64,000 nt of DNA, from NCBI RefSeq assembly GCF_900107505.1, contig NZ_FNQH01000003.1, positions 248,001-312,000 on the forward strand, read 5' to 3'. The notes beneath the pieces were generated by a model. That model was not told the origin of the DNA and did no database searches. It saw only the letters and a list, made by a program, of their open reading frames with translations. The stretch comes from Trichococcus collinsii. GTDB taxonomy: Bacteria; Bacillota; Bacilli; Lactobacillales; Aerococcaceae. A program made the translations under genes and the position numbers. Shown here piece by piece: positions 44,359-53,072 of the stretch (position 1 is its first letter; each line of letters starts with the position of its first letter).

Positions 44359-44622
44359 ATGTCGATAGAAAAAGTTTTAGATGTTTTGAGAGAAGGCTTC
44401 ATGACCATTCTGATAGTTGCCGGACCAACGCTGGCCATCGCATTGGTGGTAGGCTTGATCATCAGTATTATTCAAGCAGCAACACAGTTGCAGGAACAAA
44501 CATTGAGTTTTGTTCCAAAAATATTGGCCGTAATCGGAGCTTTGATTGTGTTCGGCAATTTTATGCTGAACGCATTGATCGCTTATACAGAAAAAATATT
44601 CGAGTTGATTGCTGGATTGTGA
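44359..44622 (+). CDS. fliQ: Flagellar export gate protein FliQ
   Basis: 87 residues, two transmembrane helices (about 16-38 and 52-73) with the conserved GPTLAIALVVGLIISIIQAATQLQEQTLSFVPKI. It forms part of the helical FliP-FliQ-FliR export gate. Family length. fliR starts 10 bases later. Confidence 0.95.
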   Translation: MSIEKVLDVLREGFMTILIVAGPTLAIALVVGLIISIIQAATQLQEQTLSFVPKILAVIGALIVFGNFMLNALIAYTEKIFELIAGL

Positions 44623-44632
44623 TGGGTAAAGG

Positions 44633-45388
44633 ATGCTGATTACATTACAGAAACTCATATTGATCTTTATGCGGATAGGTTCTTTCGTTTTTATAAGTAA
44701 GGGATTCTCATTCAAAGGTGTACCAACTGTTGTGAAGATTGCTATTTCTTTGGGCTTGAGTTTACCGGTTTACGCCCTGATACCCGCCATGGAGTCCGAA
44801 CTAGGCTTTATGCAATTGGCACTTTTCGCGCTGAAGGAATCGCTGGTCGGCTTGGCGCTAGGCTATATCACAAACCTCTTCTTTTATGCGGTTGAGATAG
44901 CCGGAAATTTTGCCGATTTCCAGGTCGGTTTTTCGATGTCGGCCGTCTTCGATCCTGCTTTAGGGTTTCAGGCTTCTTATTTCGGGAAAATATATTATTG
45001 GATGGCGCTGTCCATATTCTTTTTTACGGATATGCACCATCATGTTCTGAGGGCTTTAGTATCAGGATTCATAGTTTTCCCCATCGAAGCGTTCTCCGTA
45101 GGGGATTTTGGAGTGAAAGGGATTGTCACGCTGTTCTCGATGATGTTTGAGATAGCGTTGAATCTCTCGGCCCCTATCGTTATTGTGGCCTTGTTGACGG
45201 AAGTCGTTTTGGGAGTGCTCTCTCGTACTGTGCCTCAGATAAATGTGTTGATGCTTAGTATGCCTTTAAAGATTCTGGTAAGTATGTCACTTATGTTGGT
45301 TCTGTTGCCTAATTTAATGGACAGTATGACCGAGATGCTACCATTAATGGTGAAATACATGACTGAATTTATCCAGTCACTAAGCTGA
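44633..45388 (+). CDS. fliR: Flagellar export gate protein FliR
   Basis: 251 residues with six or more hydrophobic helices. Conserved blocks: LIFMRIGSFVFISKGFSFKGVPTVVKIAISLGLSL, LGYITNLFFYAVEIAGNFADFQVGFSMSAVFDP and TEVVLGVLSRTVPQINVLMLSMPLKILVSM. It completes the FliPQR core of the export gate. It is not fused to FlhB (as it is in some clostridia); flhB is separate and starts 15 bases later. Confidence 0.95.
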   Translation: MLITLQKLILIFMRIGSFVFISKGFSFKGVPTVVKIAISLGLSLPVYALIPAMESELGFMQLALFALKESLVGLALGYITNLFFYAVEIAGNFADFQVGFSMSAVFDPALGFQASYFGKIYYWMALSIFFFTDMHHHVLRALVSGFIVFPIEAFSVGDFGVKGIVTLFSMMFEIALNLSAPIVIVALLTEVVLGVLSRTVPQINVLMLSMPLKILVSMSLMLVLLPNLMDSMTEMLPLMVKYMTEFIQSLS

Positions 45389-45403
45389 TGAAGAGGTGAT
45401 CAT

Positions 45404-46471
45404 GTGAGTGAGAAAGATGGAAAGACTGAAAAACCCACCCCCAAAAAGCTGAAGGATGCCCGAAAACGTGGAGAGATAGCCAAGAGCCAAGAATTCAATT
45501 CCGCCTTTACTTATATCATGTTCATGATGTTTGCGATCGCGCTATCCACGCACGCCCTTCAATTTGGGTATGTTTATCTGAAACGAGAATTGGCGGTTAA
45601 TTATGATGTGGGTGGTCTTGAAAATAATCTCAATGATATTGGGATGAAGGCTATTTTATCCATCTTCATCCTAGCGGGACCTTTCTTAGGCATTGCTTTT
45701 ATAGGGGCTTTGATTGCAAATATAATCCAAACAGGATTATTGTTCTCTACAGAAGCCCTAAAATTTAAAATGAGCAGACTGAACCCAGTGAGTGGCCTAA
45801 AGAATATGTTCAGTAAAAAGGCGCTATTCACTTTGATCAAAAATATTCTTAAGATGATCCTGATTGGTTACGTCTGTTACATATCGTTCGAAAAATCGGG
45901 TTACTACATCATCAACTCAGCTGCAGTTGGAACCGAAAAACTCTATTTTTTGATTCTGGAACTTGTCAAAGATATCAGTACGAATCTTGCCATTTTGTTG
46001 TTTCTTTTAGGGATGGTGGATTTCATCTACCAAAAATATGACTATAAAAAGAATTTGAATATGACCAAACAAGAAATAAAAGATGAATACAAAGAATCAG
46101 AAGGCGATCCTTATATAAAATCGTTACGACGTCAAAAATATAAACAGTTCAGTAAACAAATGCTGAAGGATGTGGAGTCTGCGACAGTCATCATCACAAA
46201 CCCAACGCACTTGGCAATTGCCGTGCGTTATGATAAAAAACGCGACCAAGTGCCCGTAGTCGTAGCCAAGGGTGCAGACTATGTGGCAGAAAAAATCAGG
46301 GAAGCAGCTTCAAAAAATAATGTTCCGATTATGGAAAACAAACCAGTGGCACGTGCCATGTACCGATCAGTTGAGATCGGCCAGCCGATACCATTGGACT
46401 TTTATGAATCCATAGCTGAGATGATTGCATTGATCTATCAGATCGATGAAAGCAACAAGAGGAAAATATAA
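45404..46471 (+). CDS. flhB: Flagellar export switch protein FlhB
   Basis: 355 residues. Four transmembrane helices in the first 210 residues and a cytoplasmic domain with the autocleavage site Asn266-Pro267-Thr268-His269 (ITNPTHLAIAVRYD), whose cleavage switches export from hook to filament substrates. The N-terminus KTEKPTPKKLKDARKRGEIAKSQE is typical. It works with FlhA and FliK encoded in the same operon. Confidence 0.96.
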   Translation: MSEKDGKTEKPTPKKLKDARKRGEIAKSQEFNSAFTYIMFMMFAIALSTHALQFGYVYLKRELAVNYDVGGLENNLNDIGMKAILSIFILAGPFLGIAFIGALIANIIQTGLLFSTEALKFKMSRLNPVSGLKNMFSKKALFTLIKNILKMILIGYVCYISFEKSGYYIINSAAVGTEKLYFLILELVKDISTNLAILLFLLGMVDFIYQKYDYKKNLNMTKQEIKDEYKESEGDPYIKSLRRQKYKQFSKQMLKDVESATVIITNPTHLAIAVRYDKKRDQVPVVVAKGADYVAEKIREAASKNNVPIMENKPVARAMYRSVEIGQPIPLDFYESIAEMIALIYQIDESNKRKI

Positions 46472-46491
46472 GTGAGAGAAAGAGTGATGTA

Positions 46492-48582
46492 ATGGCTGCA
46501 CAACTAACCAAAAAAAATCGGAATGCTTCAGCGTTTATGGATGTAGGGATTGCAACGTTTGTAGTCCTCATTTTGGCAATGATCATTATTCCATTACCTG
46601 CACCACTTCTTGATTTACTGTTGATTGTGAATCTAGCCTTGTCCATGACGATCCTGTTGTTGACGTTATTCACTAAAAATGTCCTGGAATTTTCAACTTT
46701 TCCGACACTCCTTTTACTGACGACCATGTTCAGGTTGGGGTTGAATATCTCTTCAACGCGGTTGGTTCTGACTGAGGGCGATGCCGGTAAGGTTATCGAT
46801 ACATTCGCGAATTTGGTTGCCGGAAATAATATCATAGTCGGTGCCGTCATTTTTATCATCATTTTCATTATCCAAATGATCGTCGTGACGAATGGTGCGG
46901 GTCGGGTATCGGAAGTATCCGCACGTTTCACATTGGATGCGATGCCCGGAAAGCAAATGTCGATCGACTCAGATTTGAATTCCGGCTTGATCAATGAACA
47001 GCAAGCGAAGCAGCGACGCAACGACTTAGAACGGGAAACACAATTTTTTGGGGCAATGGATGGAGCAAGTAAGTTTGTTAAGGGCGATGCTACCGCCGGA
47101 ATCATTATTACCTTCATCAACTTGATAGGTGGAACGCTTATTTATTCTCTGCAACAAGGCATGCCCATTATGGAAGCGTTGAATAAGTTCGGAAGATTGA
47201 CAATCGGAGATGGTCTGGTGAGTCAGATCCCTTCCTTATTGATTTCAATCGGTTCAGGTATTTTGGTCACAAGGTCCGGAAACGCGAAAACATTCGGAAC
47301 ATCTTTGATACCGGAATTGATGTCCAGTTCAAAGGTACTCTATCTGGTTTCCGCTATTTTACTCGTTTTCGCACTTTTGCCAGGGTTTCCAACATTCACC
47401 TTTTCAATGATGGCGATACTATTGGGCGGTTCGAGCTATCTTATCCAGCAAAATGAGTCGAAAGCACAATTTGAAAAAATAACCGAAGAACAACGCATTC
47501 TGGCAGGAGAGCGCATGCTTCAAAACCAATCAAATGAAGAAACGGTCACTGCCCATCAAGTGGATCCCATATCCATTGAAATCGGCTACGGTCTGATCGC
47601 AATAGCTGATGAAACAAAAGACGATAATCTGATGAACCAAATACATAGCATCCGAAAACAGTGTGCTACGGAAATCGGCATCCTTTTGAAGCCGATTCGT
47701 ATCAAAGATAATCTGCAGCTTGGCATGAATCAATACGTAATCAAAATAAAAGGGAACGTCTACGCACAAGGCGAGTTATATATGGATCGCTTCCTGATAT
47801 TGTCCCCAGGAGATACGGAGTTTGCGTTCAATGGGATTGCAACAAAAGAGCCTTCCTTTGGATTGGATGCCATGTGGATAATCGGGAATGATCGGGAAAT
47901 GGCAGATTTGCAAGGGTATACGGTGGTAGACCCACTTACTGTGTTCGTTACACACCTTAAAGAAACCATTTTCCAGCATAGTCAGGAACTGCTCGGCAGG
48001 CAAGAAGTGAAGCAACTATTGGAAACGCTGAAAGAAACGCATAACGTTGTCATCGATGAGTTGATACCGGATATCCTTAGATTGGGCGAAGTGCAAAAAG
48101 TGCTTCAGAACTTGCTGAAGGAAAATATACCAATCACCGACATGGTGACTGTATTGGAGACGTTGGCTGACTATGGCACCACGGTAAAAGACATTGAACT
48201 ACTGACGGAATACGTCCGTCAAGCACTGAAGCAAACCATTGTGAAAAATTATTTGGATGAAAATGCAGTGCTGAATGTCGTTACGATCCATCCAAACACT
48301 GAGGAAATGCTCGGTAAAAATATCCAAAAATCTTCATCGGGATCGATTCCACTGATTCAAGGAAATAATGTCACAAAATTATTCGACAGCATAAAGAAAA
48401 TCCATAACCATCTTGAAGCTGAGGGAAGACCGCATGTCCTGCTGGTGTCTCCAAAAATAAGACCCTCTTTAAAAAATCTGTTGACATTTAATTTTCCGGA
48501 AATAGCAGTATTATCTTTGAATGAAGTACCGAACGAAATCGCAATCGAATCAGTCGGTATGGTTGAGGATATTGCTATTTAA
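46492..48582 (+). CDS. flhA: Flagellar export gate protein FlhA
   Basis: 696 residues. About eight transmembrane helices in the first 320 residues with the family signature (FPTLLLLTTMFRLGLNISSTRLVL) and the conserved cytoplasmic loop GRVSEVSARFTLDAMPGKQMSIDSDLNSGLI. The C-terminal cytoplasmic ring domain (about 360-690) docks chaperone-substrate complexes. It is the usual neighbour of flhF/flhG, but here fliA follows directly, after 60 bases. Confidence 0.96.
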   Translation: MAAQLTKKNRNASAFMDVGIATFVVLILAMIIIPLPAPLLDLLLIVNLALSMTILLLTLFTKNVLEFSTFPTLLLLTTMFRLGLNISSTRLVLTEGDAGKVIDTFANLVAGNNIIVGAVIFIIIFIIQMIVVTNGAGRVSEVSARFTLDAMPGKQMSIDSDLNSGLINEQQAKQRRNDLERETQFFGAMDGASKFVKGDATAGIIITFINLIGGTLIYSLQQGMPIMEALNKFGRLTIGDGLVSQIPSLLISIGSGILVTRSGNAKTFGTSLIPELMSSSKVLYLVSAILLVFALLPGFPTFTFSMMAILLGGSSYLIQQNESKAQFEKITEEQRILAGERMLQNQSNEETVTAHQVDPISIEIGYGLIAIADETKDDNLMNQIHSIRKQCATEIGILLKPIRIKDNLQLGMNQYVIKIKGNVYAQGELYMDRFLILSPGDTEFAFNGIATKEPSFGLDAMWIIGNDREMADLQGYTVVDPLTVFVTHLKETIFQHSQELLGRQEVKQLLETLKETHNVVIDELIPDILRLGEVQKVLQNLLKENIPITDMVTVLETLADYGTTVKDIELLTEYVRQALKQTIVKNYLDENAVLNVVTIHPNTEEMLGKNIQKSSSGSIPLIQGNNVTKLFDSIKKIHNHLEAEGRPHVLLVSPKIRPSLKNLLTFNFPEIAVLSLNEVPNEIAIESVGMVEDIAI

Positions 48583-48642
48583 TTTCACTCGAGGGTCGGT
48601 ATACAAAATGAATTTTCAATCACTTGAAGATGGGAGCAGGAT

Positions 48643-49359
48643 ATGCAAAATATAGAGGACAGAGAAGCCATCATATTGAAGTACGTGCCTCTAGTCGAAA
48701 AAGTGGTCCGACACATTGGATTGAGTAATCCTGATTACGAGAAGAGCGATTTGGTGAATATCGGTGTCATCGGGCTCATGGATGCTATCGATAAATACGA
48801 TGAAGAAAAGAAAGTCCCTTTTGAAAATTATGCATTTATTCGGATCAAAGGGGCCATAATAGATGAGATTCGACGTAATGGTCCGGTTTCTCGCACGGGG
48901 ATGAATAAGTTGAAGGGTTACAGGCTTGCAGTAGAGTCGCTCCAACACAGTTTAAAAAGAATCCCCACTGAAGAGGAAATATGCCAAGAACTTCAGATCA
49001 CTGCCAAACAATTAGGCCAGGTATATGATACGGCGTCATATCTGGCTACTCAGTCATTGGAAAAAATGATCTTCAATGATGAAGGAAATGGAGTAGAATT
49101 GGGAGATATGCTCGTCGATACGCATGCCATTTCCGTTGAGGAAGAGTTGCTGAAGAACGAGCAGATGGAAGCACTGAAAGACGCAATCGGTCGCTTGAAG
49201 GAACGCGAACAATTGATTCTACAACTGTATTATGTGGAAAAATTACCGCTTAAGGAAATTGCGTTTATACTGGAAGTTTCCGTCCCCAGAGTTTCTCAGA
49301 TCCATGGGAAAATGATATTGAAATTGAAAGAAGAAATGAGGAGGGAAGAACTTGATTAG
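48643..49359 (+). CDS. fliA: Flagellar sigma factor FliA (sigma-D)
   Basis: 238 residues. Sigma-70 family without region 1: region 2 (IILKYVPLVEKVVRHIG ... DLVNIGVIGLMDAIDKYDEEKKVPFENYAFIRIKGAIIDEIR), region 3 and region 4 (ALKDAIGRLKEREQLILQLYYVEKLPLKEIAFILEVSVPRVSQIHGKMILKLK). It directs RNA polymerase to the late promoters, probably those at 13002, 14947, 26723, 52977 and perhaps 23435, and is inhibited by FlgM (23520). It overlaps the start of the next gene by 8 bases. Confidence 0.96.
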   Translation: MQNIEDREAIILKYVPLVEKVVRHIGLSNPDYEKSDLVNIGVIGLMDAIDKYDEEKKVPFENYAFIRIKGAIIDEIRRNGPVSRTGMNKLKGYRLAVESLQHSLKRIPTEEEICQELQITAKQLGQVYDTASYLATQSLEKMIFNDEGNGVELGDMLVDTHAISVEEELLKNEQMEALKDAIGRLKEREQLILQLYYVEKLPLKEIAFILEVSVPRVSQIHGKMILKLKEEMRREELD

Positions 49360-50110
49360 AAGTTTGGATACAGTTGGCCATCAGTTCAACTTATTGCAGA
49401 AAAAGCAAGAAAATCTGAGCACAAATATCGCCAACGTGAATACTAGCGGGTACAAATATCAAGAGCTTGTCCAAAGTACAACTGAAACTTTTCAATTTGG
49501 GAATAACTTAAACGGTCCGATGCTGAATCAGCAGAATCCGATCGATGGACTGAATTTTGGAAATCAGATAGATACAGCTTACCGTAATCTGAGCCAAGGT
49601 GGTCTCAAGGGCACGAATTCAACCAATGATTTTGCGCTGATGGGGGATGGTTTTTTTACAGTTCAGATGCCCAACGGCGGACAAGCTGTTACACGAAATG
49701 GCAACTTTTCGGTTGATGCAACGGGTAATCTGACTACTCAGGAAGGCTACTTGGTGCTCGGCAGAAACCAAGCTGGACAAATAGCTACTATTCCAGCAGG
49801 CAGTGTGCCATTTACTGTCGACCAGACAGGAAATGTCAACGCTACCGGCGTCCGTTTTTTGTTGACGGATAATGTGGAAGCAGAAAACCTTCAATCGATT
49901 GGGGAGACGTTATTTTCTTATCAGGTAGGGATGACAACGGACGATGACACGCTTGTCCTTCAAAAATATTTGGAAACTTCCAATGTTGACATGACAGATC
50001 ATATGGTCGAAATGATGCAACTGACAAGAGAGTTTGAAGCGAATCAAAAAATATTGCATGCTTCAGATGAGACGTTAAGCAAAGCAGTCAATGAAATCGG
50101 AAAAGTGTAG
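49352..50110 (+). CDS. flgF: Flagellar distal-rod protein, FlgF-like
   Basis: 252 residues from TTG at 49352 with GAGGAGGG ahead, overlapping the fliA stop. N-terminal rod motif (QFNLLQKKQENLSTNIANVNTSGYKYQELVQ), central module (ALMGDGFFTVQMPNGGQAVTRNGNFSVDATGNLTTQEGYLVLG) and C-terminal helix (YLETSNVDMTDHMVEMMQLTREFEANQKILHASDETLSKAVNEIG). It and the next gene correspond to the FlgF/FlgG (FlhO/FlhP) pair of Bacillus. Which of the two is FlgF is inferred from order and the C-terminal motif. Confidence 0.88.
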   Translation: MIRSLDTVGHQFNLLQKKQENLSTNIANVNTSGYKYQELVQSTTETFQFGNNLNGPMLNQQNPIDGLNFGNQIDTAYRNLSQGGLKGTNSTNDFALMGDGFFTVQMPNGGQAVTRNGNFSVDATGNLTTQEGYLVLGRNQAGQIATIPAGSVPFTVDQTGNVNATGVRFLLTDNVEAENLQSIGETLFSYQVGMTTDDDTLVLQKYLETSNVDMTDHMVEMMQLTREFEANQKILHASDETLSKAVNEIGKV

Positions 50111-50130
50111 GAAGAAGGAGACAGACAACG

Positions 50131-50913
50131 ATGAGTCTACCCATGAGTATTTCAAAAACAGCGATGAAAGCATTCCAGACAGGGATGGATAATATTGCGA
50201 ACAATATTGCGAATGTAAATACTAATTCCTATAAAGAAAAAAATGTGAATTTCCAGGAACTGCTAATCAATAATCAAACCGAAAATCAAAATTTACTATT
50301 TTCTGAAGATTTTGGGGAATTAACGATTTCTGCTGGGGTATCGAGCACTGTTTCCGGGATGGATTTTTCTCAGGGGGGGCTGGTCGAAAGTGCTGGGGAT
50401 TTCCATTTGGCAATTTCAGGAGATGGCTTCTTCAGAGTCAATGATGAAAATGGAAATGTTTTTTATACACGGGATGGCGCATTCCAAGTGGGACCAAATG
50501 GCGTGGTTAAAAATTCAGCAGGGAATACTCTCGCAATCGAGCAAAATCTGTTGCCGACGCTTGATCTTTCCGACGCGAACGTATCGATTTCGGACAATGG
50601 CGAAATTTGGGTAGGAAGCAAAGGCGCTGCGACATTGGCAGGAAGGATTCCGTTGTTTTATCCGGCGTCTGCTGATGCCCTTGTGCCAGCCGGAGAAAAC
50701 CAATATATAGTGGCGGAGGGAACGCGTATGTACTCCTCGGCAGAAGGTTATCAAATGGGAGGCATCCAGCAACATTTTTTGGAAACCTCCAATGTGGATT
50801 TGGCAGCTGCCTTCACCGATATGATCGTGACCCAACGCGCGTATTCAATGAATCTGAAAGTAGCGCAAACTTCAGATGAGATTATGGGTGTCATAAACGG
50901 ATTCAAGAGATAA
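50131..50913 (+). CDS. flgG: Flagellar distal-rod protein, FlgG-like
   Basis: 260 residues. Rod motif (AMKAFQTGMDNIANNIANVNTNSYKEKNVNFQELL), central module (HLAISGDGFFRVNDENGNVFYTRDGAFQVGPNGVVKNSAGNTL) and C-terminal helix (FLETSNVDLAAAFTDMIVTQRAYSMNLKVAQTSDEIMGVINGFKR), which is close to canonical FlgG. It forms the distal rod that meets the hook. An FtsE-like gene follows without a clear terminator. Confidence 0.9.
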   Translation: MSLPMSISKTAMKAFQTGMDNIANNIANVNTNSYKEKNVNFQELLINNQTENQNLLFSEDFGELTISAGVSSTVSGMDFSQGGLVESAGDFHLAISGDGFFRVNDENGNVFYTRDGAFQVGPNGVVKNSAGNTLAIEQNLLPTLDLSDANVSISDNGEIWVGSKGAATLAGRIPLFYPASADALVPAGENQYIVAEGTRMYSSAEGYQMGGIQQHFLETSNVDLAAAFTDMIVTQRAYSMNLKVAQTSDEIMGVINGFKR

Positions 50914-50969
50914 TACAATAGAGTGAAGGTATCTCCTGTGGGAGCAAAAGATGGAGGAAGAGAGAGAAG

Positions 50970-51695
50970 ATGGCAATAATCGAAGTGACAGGCGTAACAA
51001 AAGAATATCCTAGAGGCATTACAAGCCTAAAGGATGTATCGGTTACCATCGAAGCAGGAGAGTTTGTGTATGTATTAGGCGCCAGCGGATCAGGTAAGTC
51101 CAGTTTCATTAAATTACTTTACCGGGACATCAAACCCACAAAAGGAACAGTGACAGTTTGTGGACACGATGTCGGCAGAATGAATAATCACGTCATACAC
51201 CATCTGCGACGCGAAATTGGCATTGTGTTTCAGGATTGTAAATTGTTGACTGGTAAAACAGTTTTTGAGAATATCGCTTTCGCGCTTGAAGTCATGGGAG
51301 AAGATTCGGAGGCCATTTCGGATAAGGTCTATCACGCGCTTGAAACAGTCGGCTTGGCGGATAAGGCAAACAGTTACCCAGACCAACTGTCCGGCGGTGA
51401 AAAGCAGCGGGTTGCGATTGCGCGTGCTATTGTACATTCTCCGAAAATTATTCTTGCGGATGAACCTACAGGAAATCTGGATCCGCGGACTTCTTTGGAA
51501 ATTTTTCGTTTATTCTACAGAATCAACAAAAGCGGCACAACTATCCTGATGGCTACGCATGACCAAGGAATCATCGAAAATTTTCGTTTCCGGACTCTCG
51601 AAATGAAGGAGGGCCATCTGATAAAAGATCAAGAAAAGAAGCAACAGAATACGCTCCAATATGATTTTAAAAGGAAAGAATATTTTATTGTTTGA
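50970..51695 (+). CDS. FtsE-like ABC transporter ATPase
   Basis: 241 residues. A complete ABC ATPase: Walker A GASGSGKS (37-44), Q loop VFQDCKLL, signature [15 protein letters not shown] (140-154), Walker [12 protein letters not shown] and the switch His in MATHDQGII. It is closest in form to FtsE, the cell-division ATPase that with FtsX controls wall hydrolases. No ftsX-like permease is nearby; the next gene is an unrelated secreted protein that begins about 30 bases after the stop. It has an extended, basic C-terminus (about 25 residues). It may act with a permease encoded elsewhere, or have a role linked to flagellar assembly; the link is positional only. Confidence 0.85.
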   Translation: MAIIEVTGVTKEYPRGITSLKDVSVTIEAGEFVYVLGASGSGKSSFIKLLYRDIKPTKGTVTVCGHDVGRMNNHVIHHLRREIGIVFQDCKLLTGKTVFENIAFALEVMGEDSEAISDKVYHALETVGLADKANSYPDQLSGGEKQRVAIARAIVHSPKIILADEPTGNLDPRTSLEIFRLFYRINKSGTTILMATHDQGIIENFRFRTLEMKEGHLIKDQEKKQQNTLQYDFKRKEYFIV

Positions 51696-51724
51696 ACTAT
51701 CTAAGAAGGAAGGGAGAGAAGAAT

Positions 51725-52882
51725 ATGAAAATAATGGAGAATTTAAGTATGTCGCCCAAAATCATTAAAACAGCACTGGCTCTCAGTGCGATAGGGATTC
51801 TCGCTGCAACAGGCCGGTTCGTGGCGCTCGCTGACCAAGTAGATACCACGATTTCAATAGATGTGAATCCTAGCATCGAAATCACGGTCAACAAAGCAGA
51901 TGAGGTCATTGAAGTGACGGCGCTAAATGAAGACGCGGAAATCATCATCGGCGATATGGATTTGAATGATGTGGAAGTGGAAGTGGCAATGAATGCCATC
52001 ATCGGGTCCATGGTTCAAAACGGCTACATCGATGAAATGAAAAATGCGGTTCTTATAACGGTCGCTAACGAAAACGAAAGCAAACAGCAAGAGCTAGAGT
52101 CCCTCATCACGACCGAAATTACTGATACCTTAGCCGAAAATGATATAGCACCTATCGTCTTCACTCAGGCTGTGGATAGTAAGGGCGCCAGTGATACGAA
52201 TGTTAAAGCCTTTGCGAAAAAGTACGGGATCTCCGTGAATAAAGCAGCCTTTATCCAAAAAATATTGAGAGAAAGTGAAGGATTGTCAGAAAAAGAATTA
52301 GTTGCAATGAATGTTGAAGCCTTGTCTGAAATCATCCACTCGAAAAACGTCGACCTCCATGAATCTGTGGGGTACTCAGATGAAGCCTTGATAAAAATGG
52401 CTGAAAAAGTGATGAAGAAATCGGAAAATGCGACTGAAATACAAACTGAAGCAACCGTAAAGGCAAGTGAATCCCAAGTCAAAGCAACCGAAAAACAAGC
52501 TGAAGCCGAAATGAAATCAGCAGAGAGACAAGCCGAAGTAGCTGTCAAATCGGAAGAAAATCGAGTTAAAGCTACCGAAAATCAAGCCGTAGTGGAGGAA
52601 AAGGCGGCAGAGCAATCTGCTGAAGTCGATGTCAAAGCGTATGAAGTGCAAATACAAGCAGCCGTAAAACAGGGGGAAGCAGAGGTGAAAGCGGCAGAAC
52701 AACAAGGGCAAGCCTCTGAAAAACAAGCAGAGGCCAATGCCAAAGTAGCGGGAAAACAATCCGAAGCAACTGCTGAAGCCAATGAAGCCCAAAGTCAAGC
52801 AACCGATAATCAAGCACAGGCCAACGTGAACGGCAATGGCAATGCACCAGGTCAAAAAGGTGGAGCGGCTGCCAACAAATAA
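51725..52882 (+). CDS. RsgI-like secreted/anchored coiled-coil protein
   Basis: 385 residues from the ATG at 51725 (GGGAGAG upstream); a TTG 33 bases upstream is less likely. Residues 10-40 are a hydrophobic segment (signal peptide or anchor). About 41-110 resemble the conserved extracytoplasmic domain of RsgI-type anti-sigma factors (DTTISIDVNPSIEITVNKADEVIEVTALNEDA). Residues about 225-365 are an Ala/Glu/Lys/Gln-rich coiled-coil repeat (units such as VKATEKQAEAEMKSAERQAE), ending in an Asn/Gly tail. No cytoplasmic sigma-binding domain and no sigI gene are seen, so anti-sigma function is doubtful; a surface or wall-associated role is possible. It probably shares a transcript with the FtsE-like gene. 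Confidence 0.7.
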   Translation: MKIMENLSMSPKIIKTALALSAIGILAATGRFVALADQVDTTISIDVNPSIEITVNKADEVIEVTALNEDAEIIIGDMDLNDVEVEVAMNAIIGSMVQNGYIDEMKNAVLITVANENESKQQELESLITTEITDTLAENDIAPIVFTQAVDSKGASDTNVKAFAKKYGISVNKAAFIQKILRESEGLSEKELVAMNVEALSEIIHSKNVDLHESVGYSDEALIKMAEKVMKKSENATEIQTEATVKASESQVKATEKQAEAEMKSAERQAEVAVKSEENRVKATENQAVVEEKAAEQSAEVDVKAYEVQIQAAVKQGEAEVKAAEQQGQASEKQAEANAKVAGKQSEATAEANEAQSQATDNQAQANVNGNGNAPGQKGGAAANK

Positions 52883-52887
52883 GAGAA

Positions 52888-52921
52888 AGGCCGGGACGTT
52901 ATCGTTCCGGCTATTTTTTTT
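52888..52921 (+). terminator. Terminator ending the motility island
   Basis: AGGCCGGGACG-ttat-CGTTCCGGCT followed by a T tract. Confidence 0.88.
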
Positions 52922-52976
52922 CGTTGCTTCGTAATGATGCGGCAATTTAAATATATAGTTTCCAACGAGTCCGCTA

Positions 52977-53004
52977 TTAAGTATTCACAAACAATACCGA
53001 ATAA
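52977..53004 (+). promoter_or_regulatory. Sigma-D promoter of the second chemoreceptor
   Basis: TTAA (52977-52980), 16 bases, CCGAATAA (52997-53004). Same spacing as the other sites. Confidence 0.7.
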
Positions 53005-53072
53005 ATGTTAAGAGCCTAATTCATTCTTTACGGATTGGAATGGGAAAGAAACAGTAAAGGGAAGTGAAATAA

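Noticed and set aside
52441-52840. Coiled-coil repeat as a recent DNA tandem repeat
   Set aside because: The repetition is visible at protein level, but codons vary between units, so it is not a recent DNA tandem expansion.
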